In this document: one piece after another, positions 8,954-17,064 of the stretch
How the letters are laid out: each line of letters begins with the position of its first letter
How positions within the stretch are numbered: position 1 is the first letter of the stretch
DNA from: Emticicia sp037153985
GTDB taxonomy: Bacteria; Bacteroidota; Bacteroidia; Cytophagales; Spirosomataceae
Length of the DNA: 64,000 nucleotides
Direction: 5' to 3'
Assembly (NCBI RefSeq): GCF_037153985.1
Contig: NZ_JBBAYI010000005.1
Span: forward strand, 62,001 to 126,000
Program-made: the position numbers and the translations under genes
The notes under the pieces: model-generated
Database searches by the model: none
What the model was told of the DNA's origin: nothing
Seen by the model: only the letters and a program-made list of their open reading frames with translations

Positions 8954-10282
8954 TTAACGATTAAACTGTAAACGTTGCCCGCGGTGGGTTTCATCGAATT
9001 TGCCATTAGCGAAAGCAATGTTACCCGAAACAATGGTATGCGTAACTTTTGAGCGGAAATTGGCTCCTTCAAACGGCGACCACGCACATTTACTGTATAG
9101 ACTGTCTTTATCTACTGCTGTGTTCTGGTTCAGGTCTACGAGGGTCAGGTCGGCCCAGTAGCCTTCTCTGATATACCCCCGACGGTCAATCTGGAAACAC
9201 TCTGCCACGGCATGAGCCATTTTGTGGGCAATTTTTTCGAGCGATATTTTGCCATCCTGATAAAACTCAAGCATAACATTAAGCGAGTGTTGCACTAATG
9301 GTAAGCCTGACGGTGCCTGCCAGTAAGACTGTTGTTTTTCGTCCCAAGTGTGTGGGGCGTGGTCGGTGGCAATAACATCGAAGTGGTCGTCGAGCAAAGC
9401 CTGAAAGAGTTTTTCCCGATGGTTATGTTTAATAGCCGGATTACACTTAATCTGATTGCCCAGTTGTTTATAGTCTTCGGCATCGAACCATAAATGATGC
9501 ACACAAACTTCTGACGTAATGTGTTTCTCGGCAATAGGCCCCGACTGGAATAAGGGTATTTCGTCGCTGCTCGAAATATGCAGAATATGCAAACGGGTTT
9601 TGTGTTTTTTGGCTAGTTCTACGGCTAAAGACGATGATTTATAACAAGCCTCTTCGTTGCGGATAATGGCATGAATATCATACGGAGGGTTGTCTGCATA
9701 AAGGGTTTTGTATTTTTCCAGATTGGCTTTTACTGTGGCTTCGTCCTCGCAGTGTGTAGCAATCAAGGTAGGGAAATTGGCAAATACTTTTGATAACACA
9801 TGGGCGTTATCGACCAGCATATTTCCCGTCGAACTCCCCATAAATATCTTTAAACCGCACACATTCCGAATATCAGTCCGCATTACCTCATCGTAATTAT
9901 CGTTTGAAGTACCCATGTAAAAAGAGTAATTGGCCAGCGAGGTTTCGGCGGCTATCTGGTATTTATCGGCTAGTAGTTCTTGTGTGAGTGCATTAGGCAC
10001 GGTGTTGGGCATTTCCATGAAACTGGTGGTTCCGCCGGCTATGGCTGCCTTTGCTTCTGTATAAATAGTGGCTTTGTGGGTTAAACCCGGCTCACGAAAA
10101 TGCACTTGGTCGTCAATTACGCCCGGCAGCAGGTATTTACCAGTGGCATCAATCATGCGGTTGGCTTTCAGGTGGGCCAAATCTGGGGCAATTTTCTCAA
10201 TAAAACCATCTTTAATAAACACATCGCGTGGTTCAATTTTACCTTCGTTCACCACAAGGGCATTTAATATAAGAATTGTCAT
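8954..10282 (-). CDS. pyrC: Dihydroorotase
   Basis: 442 residues. Catalyses reversible cyclisation of N-carbamoyl-aspartate to dihydroorotate, step three of de novo pyrimidine synthesis, in the cytosol. Seen: the amidohydrolase start LLPGVIDDQVHFREPG with His61 and Arg63, carbamylation Lys145 in GLKIFMGSS, later His-containing ATHCEDE and HILHISS, and the catalytic Asp in IATDHAPHTWDE. Length fits class I dihydroorotase (about 430). Odd: the usual metal-binding HxH reads Gln59-Val-His61. I recall this variant in other Bacteroidota dihydroorotases but cannot check it here. No other pyr gene nearby. Allantoinase/hydantoinase paralogy is the alternative; REPGLTHK favours dihydroorotase. Confidence 0.93.
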   Translation of the reverse strand: MTILILNALVVNEGKIEPRDVFIKDGFIEKIAPDLAHLKANRMIDATGKYLLPGVIDDQVHFREPGLTHKATIYTEAKAAIAGGTTSFMEMPNTVPNALTQELLADKYQIAAETSLANYSFYMGTSNDNYDEVMRTDIRNVCGLKIFMGSSTGNMLVDNAHVLSKVFANFPTLIATHCEDEATVKANLEKYKTLYADNPPYDIHAIIRNEEACYKSSSLAVELAKKHKTRLHILHISSSDEIPLFQSGPIAEKHITSEVCVHHLWFDAEDYKQLGNQIKCNPAIKHNHREKLFQALLDDHFDVIATDHAPHTWDEKQQSYWQAPSGLPLVQHSLNVMLEFYQDGKISLEKIAHKMAHAVAECFQIDRRGYIREGYWADLTLVDLNQNTAVDKDSLYSKCAWSPFEGANFRSKVTHTIVSGNIAFANGKFDETHRGQRLQFNR

Positions 10283-10376
10283 AAGGTGCTGGTTATAGTT
10301 TCAGGGACGAAATTAATAAAAATAATACGAGCAAAGTCTTTTTAGGAAAGATATTGGCTCGAACCCGTTTAAAATA

Positions 10377-10410
10377 AAACAAGATAACCGCATGGCAGTT
10401 ATCCTGTTTT
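10377..10410 (-). terminator. Terminator after aspartyl protease gene
   Basis: Imperfect 13-bp stem between 10377-10389 and 10398-10410 (one mismatch), followed on the minus strand by a T-rich run; lies just beyond the stop of the protease gene. Confidence 0.75.
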
Positions 10411-10435
10411 ATTGAGCCTATACATTGTAAGGTTT

Positions 10436-11704
10436 TTATATCATGCGTTTCAACCTGAACGAAGTAAAGCGTAGTTCGCCTTTGCGCCTGATGAAAAGCT
10501 CTACCTCTTTGCCTTCTTTTCGTGACAGAATTTTATATATTTCGCTGATAGCCATGTTTTTGACGTTCTGGTTATTGACGAAAATGATTTCGTCGCCCTC
10601 TTTCAGCCCTGCTTCGTCGGCGGGTGAGTTTTCAATAACTTTATTGACGTAATACTGGTTGAACTGGTCGCCGCGGGCGCGTACATCTAGCCCGCTCATG
10701 TCATGCTCGAAGGTTTCGTTGATACGGTTTTTAATGGGTTTCAGAATCATGTAGCCGTCGCGGTAATTAAGGGTTACATTAAAGCGGCGTAACAGTTCGC
10801 AGCCGATGCTTCCCTGACGGCCTTCGTTTGAGGGCGGGAATTTCATGCTGAACGATAAGCTATCAGGAAATGAAGCCAGAATGTTTTTCATTTCGAGTGT
10901 ACCCATTCTGATTTTATCTACGCGGCCAATATGCCCGTTAATTTCGCCGTTAAGCCCTCGGCCCAGATTGGCCCTCATTACCTTGTCGGGTAGCTGAATG
11001 GCTTCTTTCTGGCTTGCGCTGAGCAGAAGTGCGTGCCCCGCTCCGGTGTCGATTACGAGGCGCATCGGAATTTCCTTGTCGTTACTTACCATTGCGATGG
11101 CATCGGTATAAGGCTTCGACTGGGTTAGTACGATAGGGTAAATAGTGCCTAGCGAGCGTTTGTATTTAAACTTGTTGGGGTCGTAGAGGTAGAGCATTTT
11201 ATGCTCAAAGTCGATAGTTACTACGAAATTACTGAAAATATCATGCCCGAAGATACCGTGTATAGGCACACCCAGAAATTCGGATAGTTTCAGTACGTCT
11301 TCGTCGAGCACCACAATGTTCTGCTGTGTTGCTACGATGTCGCCCATTTTGATGGTATGCCCCACTGATACGTTAGCCATTAGTTCGCCACCTTCGCCTG
11401 CGCCTGCAATTTTAACTCTGCGTACATATTTTACGTCGAGGGTCATGGCGCGTTTGGGGTCTGTAACAATGGTAGAGGTAACTCCAGTATCCAGAATGAA
11501 ACGAAGGGTATCGGAGTCGTCAAGAGTTGCTTTTAAAACAATAAGGTTAGCATGTAGGTCAAAAGGAAATTTGGCAAATTTCTGTTTCTTCCCTTTAAAA
11601 TGGTACCCATAGCGGGTGTCTTTCTTCCTGTCTTTTTGAGCAAAAGCCCATAGGCTAGTAATCAATAAGATAGCTATCATGCAGAGTCGGTAAAACTTTT
11701 TCAT
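10436..11704 (-). CDS. Exported retropepsin-like aspartyl protease with C-terminal PDZ domain
   Basis: 422 residues with an N-terminal signal (MKKFYRLCMIAILLITSLWAFAQ). Two retropepsin-like lobes follow: FILDTG with Asp72 and VIDTG with Asp219, each in the hydrophobic-hydrophobic-DTG context of catalytic aspartates. Residues about 335-415 form a PDZ domain (ENSPADEAGLKEGDEIIFVNNQNV). Family knowledge: such proteins in Bacteroidota are annotated as aspartyl protease family; PDZ would bind C-termini or regulate access. Having both lobes on one chain would let it act as a pseudo-dimer without homodimerisation (inference). Periplasmic location inferred from the signal. Monocistronic; next gene upstream is trpA on the same strand, separated by an AT-rich inverted repeat. 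Confidence 0.87.
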   Translation of the reverse strand: MKKFYRLCMIAILLITSLWAFAQKDRKKDTRYGYHFKGKKQKFAKFPFDLHANLIVLKATLDDSDTLRFILDTGVTSTIVTDPKRAMTLDVKYVRRVKIAGAGEGGELMANVSVGHTIKMGDIVATQQNIVVLDEDVLKLSEFLGVPIHGIFGHDIFSNFVVTIDFEHKMLYLYDPNKFKYKRSLGTIYPIVLTQSKPYTDAIAMVSNDKEIPMRLVIDTGAGHALLLSASQKEAIQLPDKVMRANLGRGLNGEINGHIGRVDKIRMGTLEMKNILASFPDSLSFSMKFPPSNEGRQGSIGCELLRRFNVTLNYRDGYMILKPIKNRINETFEHDMSGLDVRARGDQFNQYYVNKVIENSPADEAGLKEGDEIIFVNNQNVKNMAISEIYKILSRKEGKEVELFIRRKGELRFTSFRLKRMI

Positions 11705-11796
11705 AGCTATTGCTTTTTCTATAAATCTCTGGTATTAAAATTCTAAGGAAATTTAGAATAATTTTTATAGAAACAAAAGTTTTTTAAAAAGAGTTT

Positions 11797-11848
11797 TGGT
11801 TTTTTAGCGCATTTTTAATCCTTTTTCGGAAAAAACGCTAAAAAACCA
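11797..11848 (-). terminator. AT-rich inverted repeat at end of trp operon, possible terminator
   Basis: Perfect 13-bp arms TGGTTTTTTAGCG (11797-11809) and complement (11836-11848); the 26-nt loop holds a smaller T5/A5 hairpin. It starts 27 bp beyond the trpA stop. It is not a classical GC stem plus T-run, so terminator function is inferred from position. Confidence 0.5.
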
Positions 11849-11874
11849 TTTTTTGGCTCAAGCATTAGGCTTTT

Positions 11875-12651
11875 TTAGCCGATTTTTACCGATTTAACGT
11901 AGTTTACAACGTCGGTTTTGAGGTCGGAAGCCGATTGTAACACACGAATAAACTGGCTGCCAATAATGGCTCCGGCGGCATACTGCGAGGCTTTCGTGAA
12001 GGTTTCGTGGTCTTTAATGCCGAAACCGATTAATCGTGGATTTTTCAGGTTCATGGCATTTACCCGATTAAAATAAGCCTCCATTTCGTTAGAAATTCCT
12101 GAGGTTTTGCCCGTAACGCTGGCACTACTTACCATGTAAATAAAGCCGTCGGAGATTTCGTCGATACGGCGTATACGCGCTTCGGTGGTTTGCGGTGTAA
12201 TCAGGAAAATATTCAGCAAGCCGTATTTATCAAATAGTGGTTTGTATTCGTCATAATACTCGTCCATTGGCAGGTCGGGCAGAATGAGGCCATCAACGCC
12301 TGTTTCCTGACATTTCTGGCAGAAATTCTCAAGCCCGAACTGTATCACAGGGTTAATGTAACCCATGAGTATAACGGGTATCTGTACTTTCTGGCGCATA
12401 TTTTTCAGCTGTTCAAAAAGCACTTTCAGGCTCATGCCATTGTCAAGGGCAATCTGGTTCGATTGCTGAATGGTTTCGCCGTCGGCCACGGGGTCAGAAT
12501 AAGGCATACCGATTTCTGCGATGTCGGCCCCTGCTTCCTGAAGGGCTTCCAGTATAGGTAACGTATCGTTCAGGTTTGGGTAGCCAGCCGTGAAATATAA
12601 ATTCAATACGCTTTCGAGCTTGGTTTGAAAAAGCTTTGTTATCCGATTCAT
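11875..12651 (-). CDS. trpA: Tryptophan synthase alpha subunit
   Basis: 258 residues. Cleaves indole-3-glycerol phosphate to indole and glyceraldehyde 3-phosphate; indole is channelled to TrpB. Seen: TIM-barrel start with Glu46 (DIAEIG) and Asp57 (SDPVADGETIQ), the catalytic pair; PVILMGYINPV; GLILPDLPMDE; and the phosphate-binding GFGIKDHE and GAIIGSQF near the C-terminus. Last gene of the trp cluster, but separated from trpB by a Dabb gene and a strong terminator, so its expression may need read-through or a private promoter. I see no convincing promoter in the roughly 30 bp between the terminator and the start codon. Confidence 0.97.
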   Translation of the reverse strand: MNRITKLFQTKLESVLNLYFTAGYPNLNDTLPILEALQEAGADIAEIGMPYSDPVADGETIQQSNQIALDNGMSLKVLFEQLKNMRQKVQIPVILMGYINPVIQFGLENFCQKCQETGVDGLILPDLPMDEYYDEYKPLFDKYGLLNIFLITPQTTEARIRRIDEISDGFIYMVSSASVTGKTSGISNEMEAYFNRVNAMNLKNPRLIGFGIKDHETFTKASQYAAGAIIGSQFIRVLQSASDLKTDVVNYVKSVKIG

Positions 12652-12682
12652 AAATGTATAAGAAGAAAATAAGCAGAAGAAG

Positions 12683-12725
12683 AAAAAAACAGGCGAGCCT
12701 TACAGCCTAAGCGTTGGCTCGCCTG
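12683..12725 (-). terminator. Intrinsic terminator between the Dabb gene and trpA
   Basis: Perfect 10-bp GC-rich stem CAGGCGAGCC (12690-12699) / GGCTCGCCTG (12716-12725), 16-nt loop, and seven T on the minus strand (A-run 12683-12689). It is oriented to stop transcripts coming from trpB and the Dabb gene and lies upstream of the trpA start. Confidence 0.88.
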
Positions 12726-12739
12726 AGCGGGGGCTATTA

Positions 12740-13120
12740 TTATTTGCTTGTCCAGTAGTCGAGCACCAGAACTTTGTCCAGATGTGGCCCTAATACTTTG
12801 CCAAATGCTTTATGGGCTGGGTGAGGTAAATACACTTCACGGTCTTTTTCTGACTTGAATGTCAGAAAAAACATGTGTGTATAACCTTGATTGAGGTTTT
12901 CGGGGCTGTTGTTGGTTCCCCATTCAAAACCAGAGATTTCCTTAATCTGACCCGGTAAAGCTCTGAAAGCATCTTCTACTTTTTTGATGTCTTCGGGTGT
13001 GCTTGAGTCTTTAAACTTGAATAAAACCGCGTGGCGAAGCACTTTCGCCGGTTCTTTTTTTTGTGCGTTTGCCATGTAGGTAAAAGATAATAAAGCGATT
13101 GCTAATAGAAGGGTTCTCAT
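12740..13120 (-). CDS. Exported Dabb (stress-responsive alpha/beta-barrel) domain protein
   Basis: 126 residues. A signal peptide (MRTLLLAIALLSFTYMANAQ) precedes a single Dabb ferredoxin-like domain: LRHAVLFKFKDSSTPEDIKKVEDAF, then IKEISGFEWGTN, HMFFLTFKSEKDREVYLPHPAHKAF and a C-terminal VLVLDYW. Dabb proteins form small dimeric barrels; many Bacteroidota copies are exported and of unknown role. It lies 23 bp after trpB and before trpA, breaking the otherwise universal trpB-trpA adjacency, and a terminator follows it directly. A role in tryptophan synthesis is unlikely because the protein is exported; it is probably a passenger co-expressed with trpB. Confidence 0.88.
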   Translation of the reverse strand: MRTLLLAIALLSFTYMANAQKKEPAKVLRHAVLFKFKDSSTPEDIKKVEDAFRALPGQIKEISGFEWGTNNSPENLNQGYTHMFFLTFKSEKDREVYLPHPAHKAFGKVLGPHLDKVLVLDYWTSK

Positions 13121-13143
13121 TGGTATTTCCAGTTTTAAGATAG

Positions 13144-14358
13144 TTACAGATATTTCATATAAGTAGCCAGGTCTTTATCGCCCCGACCTGAAAGGTTAAC
13201 TACGACGGTTTCGTTTGCTCCGGCTTTAAGGTAAGGCAGAACACCCAGTGCATGTGCCGACTCGATGGCTGGAATGATGCCTTCAAGTTTGGCTAGCTCG
13301 AAACCTGCCTGAATGGATTCGTCGTCGGTGATGGCATAAAACTGCGCACGGCGGGAGTCCCACAGGTGGGCGTGTAAAGGGCCTATGCCCGGGTAATCAA
13401 GCCCTGCCGAAATGCTATGGGGTTCTACCACCTGCCCGTCTTCGGTTTGCATCAGAATACTTTTGCTGCCGTGTAAAACACCGGTTTTGCCCAGAAATGT
13501 GGTAGCAGCCGACATACCCGACTGAATGCCATGCCCGCCGGCTTCGGCGGCAATGAGTTTCACGTCGGTGTCGTCCAGAAAATGGTAGAAAGCTCCGGCG
13601 GCATTCGACCCCCCACCTACACAGGCAATAACGTAGTCGGGTGTTTCTTTGCCTGTTTTTTCGAGAAGCTGAGAACGGATTTCGGCCGAAATTACGGATT
13701 GAAATCTGGCTACCATGTCGGGGTATGGGTGTGGGCCTACCACACTACCGATGATATAATGGGTATCAACCGGATTGTTTATCCAGTGCCTCATGGCTTC
13801 GTTGGTGGCATCTTTCAGGGTTTTTGAGCCGCTTGTTGCAGGGCGAACCTCCGCGCCTAGCATTTTCATACGGGCCACGTTTGGGGCTTGTCTCTGGATG
13901 TCAATTTCGCCCATATAGACGATACATTCCAGCCCCATAAGCGCGCAAACGGTGGCTGTGGCTACACCGTGCTGGCCTGCGCCTGTTTCGGCTACTATTT
14001 TGCGTTTGCCTAGCCTTTTGGCTAGCAATATTTGCCCAATGGTGTTGTTTACCTTGTGCGCACCTGTATGGCAGAGGTCTTCGCGTTTGAGGTATATGCG
14101 GGTATTGTATTTTTCAGACAGGCGGTTGGCAAGATACAAAGGGGTAGGGCGGCCTACATAATCTTTTAAAAGCCCCTGAAATTCTTCCTGAAAATCGGGC
14201 TGGTGAATAATGGTCAGGTAGTTTTGTCGTAGTTCTTCTACGTTAGGGTATAGCATTTCAGGAATATAAGCTCCACCAAACTTACCATAGTAGCCTTTTT
14301 CGTTTACACCAAAGGCTGATTCTGTTTCCTGTCCTTTATGGTTCTGTATGCTTGTCAT
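13144..14358 (-). CDS. trpB: Tryptophan synthase beta subunit
   Basis: 404 residues. Condenses indole with L-serine to tryptophan, PLP-dependent, in complex with TrpA. Seen: GYYGKFGGAYIPEMLYP start, PLP Lys102 in TGAHKVNN, ETGAGQHGVATA, the phosphate-binding CVGGGSNAAG, GLDYPGIGP and the C-terminal SGRGDKD. Length matches TrpB1 (about 395-405). The gap to trpF upstream is 149 bp, unusually long for this operon, and holds several short hairpins. Confidence 0.98.
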   Translation of the reverse strand: MTSIQNHKGQETESAFGVNEKGYYGKFGGAYIPEMLYPNVEELRQNYLTIIHQPDFQEEFQGLLKDYVGRPTPLYLANRLSEKYNTRIYLKREDLCHTGAHKVNNTIGQILLAKRLGKRKIVAETGAGQHGVATATVCALMGLECIVYMGEIDIQRQAPNVARMKMLGAEVRPATSGSKTLKDATNEAMRHWINNPVDTHYIIGSVVGPHPYPDMVARFQSVISAEIRSQLLEKTGKETPDYVIACVGGGSNAAGAFYHFLDDTDVKLIAAEAGGHGIQSGMSAATTFLGKTGVLHGSKSILMQTEDGQVVEPHSISAGLDYPGIGPLHAHLWDSRRAQFYAITDDESIQAGFELAKLEGIIPAIESAHALGVLPYLKAGANETVVVNLSGRGDKDLATYMKYL

Positions 14359-14390
14359 TTTGTTGAGTTGTTCTGTGTCATTTAAATCTC

Positions 14391-14479
14391 TCAGGTATCC
14401 TGAAGCCTCCTTCGCCCGTGGCGATTACTCAAATGGCTGGCTCATTTCTGGGGCATTTTATGCTTACTTGCGCCAGAAA
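14391..14479 (-). other. Structured trpF-trpB intergenic region
   Basis: Within the 149-bp gap several short perfect inverted repeats occur: TCAGG/CCTGA (14391-14403), TCGCC/GGCGA (14412-14424), AAATG/CATTT (14431-14447), and TTTCTGG/CCAGAAA (14445-14479) enclosing GCAT/ATGC (14453-14463). The last two share bases 14445-14447 and so exclude one another. There is no T-run after any of them. This may be a regulatory RNA leader for trpB or an RNA-processing site; no known riboswitch was recognised. Confidence 0.4.
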
Positions 14480-14507
14480 GGGGTTTGCGTTTACTTGAGA
14501 TGTTTGC

Positions 14508-15146
14508 TTACAGGGGTGTTTCGTTGGCTTCCTGAATTTTACTGATAAGTGTTGCTATTTTGTCGATGTCTTTCACTCCGGGCGAAACTTCAAATTTGCT
14601 GTTTATATCAAAGGCATAGGGCTTTGGTTCGAGGTCAAGCAATTCGCTTACGTTGTCGGGGCTGATACCACCTGCCAGAAAGAACGGTTTCTGGTTGTCG
14701 TATTTTTTCAGCACGTTCCAGTCGAAAGTAACCCCGTTGCCGCCGTAGCCTTCTCCTTTTGCATCGAAAAGGAAAAAGTCAACATGGGGTTTATAATTGT
14801 TCAACTGGCTGAAAATAAAGGCTTCGTCGACCCGAAACGCTTTAATGATATTGACCCCTTTTAACCGCAGGCTCTTGCAAAAATCGGGTGTTTCGTTGCC
14901 ATGAAGCTGTGCATACTGTAAGTTGTACTTCCTGACGGTCTGCAAGATGTAGTCAACAGTTGCATTTACAAAAACACCTACTTTTCTGATTTCTCTGGGT
15001 ATTGCCTGTATGACATCAATATCAAGTTGATTTCCGACAAAACGAGGCGATTTATCATAAAAAATAAAGCCCATGAAATCAGGTTTTAATTCAACCAGTG
15101 CTTTGATATTCTCGGCATCGCGCATGCCACAAACTTTCAGTTTCAT
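14508..15146 (-). CDS. trpF: Phosphoribosylanthranilate isomerase
   Basis: 212 residues. Amadori rearrangement of N-(5'-phosphoribosyl)anthranilate to CdRP, third step of tryptophan synthesis. Seen: MKLKVCGMRDAENI with the general-base Cys6, GFIFYDKSPRFVG, VGVFVNA, LQLHGNE-like YAQLHGNETP, the general-acid Asp in FLFDAKG, and the phosphate site FFLAGGISPDNV. A TIM barrel of normal length (about 200-215). Starts 107 bp after trpC. Confidence 0.97.
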   Translation of the reverse strand: MKLKVCGMRDAENIKALVELKPDFMGFIFYDKSPRFVGNQLDIDVIQAIPREIRKVGVFVNATVDYILQTVRKYNLQYAQLHGNETPDFCKSLRLKGVNIIKAFRVDEAFIFSQLNNYKPHVDFFLFDAKGEGYGGNGVTFDWNVLKKYDNQKPFFLAGGISPDNVSELLDLEPKPYAFDINSKFEVSPGVKDIDKIATLISKIQEANETPL

Positions 15147-15253
15147 AAAAATATTTCCTTGCCCCCAAAGGAAATTTGATGGTTACTCATACCCGGGACT
15201 AAGCATGAATTTTAGAAAAACCTACAAAAAGACATCAAAATTAACACTTTTTA

Positions 15254-16042
15254 TCAGATTTTAGCAATAAATTCAGCGAGTTTTGCACCAGGGTTTTGGT
15301 CTTTCATGAAAGTTTCGCCAATCAGAAAACCTTTGTATCCGGCTGTTTTTAGCAAATGAATGGTTTCGGGCTGGCTGATACAACTTTCAGAGATTCGGAC
15401 AATCCGGTCAGGAATCTTGTCGGCCAGTGCTAACGAGGCATTCACGTTGTTTTCTGCAAAGTTTTTCAGGTTACGGTTATTTACTCCTATAATATCGATA
15501 TTGTCGAGCGGGCTTTGGGCTAATTCTTCTTCGTCATGGATTTCCAATAACACTTCCAGCCCTAGCTGGTGTGCCTGCTGGCTTAAAGTTGTAATCTGCT
15601 CGGGGCTTAAACAGGCGGCTATCAGTAAAATTACGTCGGCTCCCCATGCTTTGGCTTCATAGACCTGATAAGGGTCAATCATGAAGTCTTTTCGTAGAAT
15701 GGGCGTATCTGGGTTGGCTACGCGTGCCTGTTGCAGGTCGGCTTTGGCTCCACCGAAAAACTCGGTATCTGTAAGTACCGAAAGGCCCGATGCTCCTGCC
15801 TGTGCATAGCCTTGTGTGACAAACTCGACGCTTAGCTGATTGTTAATAATGCCTTTCGAGGGCGACTTCCGTTTGTGTTCGGCTATAATGCCCGTTGCCG
15901 TTGGTGCAGCCAACCGTGCAGCCAATGAAATTGTAGGTCGGTCAAAGAACGCCTCACGCATGAGGTCGTCTGTCGATACCTGTGCTTTGGCAGCGGCTAC
16001 TTCAATGGCTTTTTGAGCAACTATTGTATCTAATATGGTCAT
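15254..16042 (-). CDS. trpC: Indole-3-glycerol phosphate synthase
   Basis: 262 residues from the ATG at 16042; a TTG 24 bases upstream would overlap trpD and is less likely. Decarboxylating ring closure of CdRP to indole-3-glycerol phosphate. Seen: ILDTIVAQKAIEVA start, catalytic IIAEHKRKSPSKG, SVLTDTEFFGG, PILRKDFMIDPYQVYEA, EVLLEIHDEEEL, IIGVNNRNLKNF and the phosphate site SESCI...GFLIGETFM. Separate from trpF (no fusion). Begins 13 bp after the trpD stop. Confidence 0.97.
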   Translation of the reverse strand: MTILDTIVAQKAIEVAAAKAQVSTDDLMREAFFDRPTISLAARLAAPTATGIIAEHKRKSPSKGIINNQLSVEFVTQGYAQAGASGLSVLTDTEFFGGAKADLQQARVANPDTPILRKDFMIDPYQVYEAKAWGADVILLIAACLSPEQITTLSQQAHQLGLEVLLEIHDEEELAQSPLDNIDIIGVNNRNLKNFAENNVNASLALADKIPDRIVRISESCISQPETIHLLKTAGYKGFLIGETFMKDQNPGAKLAEFIAKI

Positions 16043-16055
16043 TGTGGTTTTGTGG

Positions 16056-17042
16056 TTACGCTTCAATTAATTGCTTCAAGGCGTTGAGGGCTTTTTTACT
16101 CGCCAACGACTCTTTGGCTTGCTCGATTCCCTCTGCTATGGAAATACCACGGGCCACGCTTAAAGCTACTCCGGCATTGGCCAATACAACATTGGTCTGG
16201 GCGGTGGTTCCTTTGTTTTCAAGGATGTTTATAAGAATACGCGCCGAGTCTTCAACGGTATTGCCTCCGTGCAGGGCCGACTGGTCGGTCAGGTCAAAGC
16301 TAAAGTGTGTGGGCGAATGCACCACTACTCCGTGGCGTGTGCCTATGTTGAAATCGTTGGTAAACGAAATTTCGTCATAGCCGCCCATGTCGTAAATAAT
16401 ACCAAATTGCACCGCCGACCGATTAAATAACTGTGTGTAGAGGTCGAAAACCTTCATGTCGTACACGCCCGTGAGTTGTTTTTGTACTTTGGCAGGGTTG
16501 AGCAATGGCCCTAACATATTGAAAAAGGTTTTCAGCCCCAGTTCTTTACGGATAGGAGCCACGTATTTCATGGCCGGATGAAACAGTGGTGCGTGCATAT
16601 AGCATATACCTGCGGTTTCTATTTTGCGTTGCAGGAAATCGGTATCGTTTGTAAACTTCACGCCGAGGTATTCGAGCACGGTGCTTGAACCTACGGATGA
16701 CGACACCCCATGATTACCGTGTTTGGCAACAGCCTGCCCCGCCCCAGCTACCACAAAGGCCGAAGTGGTAGATATATTAAATGTATCTTTGCCGTCGCCT
16801 CCGGTGCCACAAACATCCATGGGGTCAAAGCCGGATAAATCGATAGGCACTGCCAGTTCGAGCATGGCTTGCTGAAAGCCCTCTAGTTCTTCGACACTTA
16901 CGCCACGCATCTGAATAGCCATCAGGAAGGCGGCAATCTGCGAATTATTGCTTTCTCCGCGTCCTATTTGCAGCAATGCTTCGCGGGCTTCCTGAGTTGA
17001 AAGCTGCTGGCTCTGAAGTAAAATTTGCAAGTATTGTTTCAT
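16056..17042 (-). CDS. trpD: Anthranilate phosphoribosyltransferase
   Basis: 328 residues. Transfers phosphoribosyl from PRPP to anthranilate. Seen: N-terminal four-helix region, the PRPP loop DVCGTGGDGKDTFNIST (GTGGDG at 79-84), AKHGNHGVSSSVGSSTVLE, and CYMHAPLFHPAMKYVAPIRKELG with FNMLGPLLNPA. Length is typical (about 330). Stand-alone, not fused to trpG. Lies 22 bp after trpG. Confidence 0.97.
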   Translation of the reverse strand: MKQYLQILLQSQQLSTQEAREALLQIGRGESNNSQIAAFLMAIQMRGVSVEELEGFQQAMLELAVPIDLSGFDPMDVCGTGGDGKDTFNISTTSAFVVAGAGQAVAKHGNHGVSSSVGSSTVLEYLGVKFTNDTDFLQRKIETAGICYMHAPLFHPAMKYVAPIRKELGLKTFFNMLGPLLNPAKVQKQLTGVYDMKVFDLYTQLFNRSAVQFGIIYDMGGYDEISFTNDFNIGTRHGVVVHSPTHFSFDLTDQSALHGGNTVEDSARILINILENKGTTAQTNVVLANAGVALSVARGISIAEGIEQAKESLASKKALNALKQLIEA

Positions 17043-17064
17043 AGGATTTTACTGATTAGGCGTA

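Noticed and set aside
14365..14430. Possible glycine-type riboswitch before trpB (GCGAAGGAGG and CTGAGAG wording)
   Set aside because: The conserved glycine-riboswitch pieces are not in the right order or on the same strand, and no full aptamer fold can be drawn.
16043..16066. TTG start extending trpC into trpD
   Set aside because: An ATG 24 bases further on gives a family-typical N-terminus without overlap.
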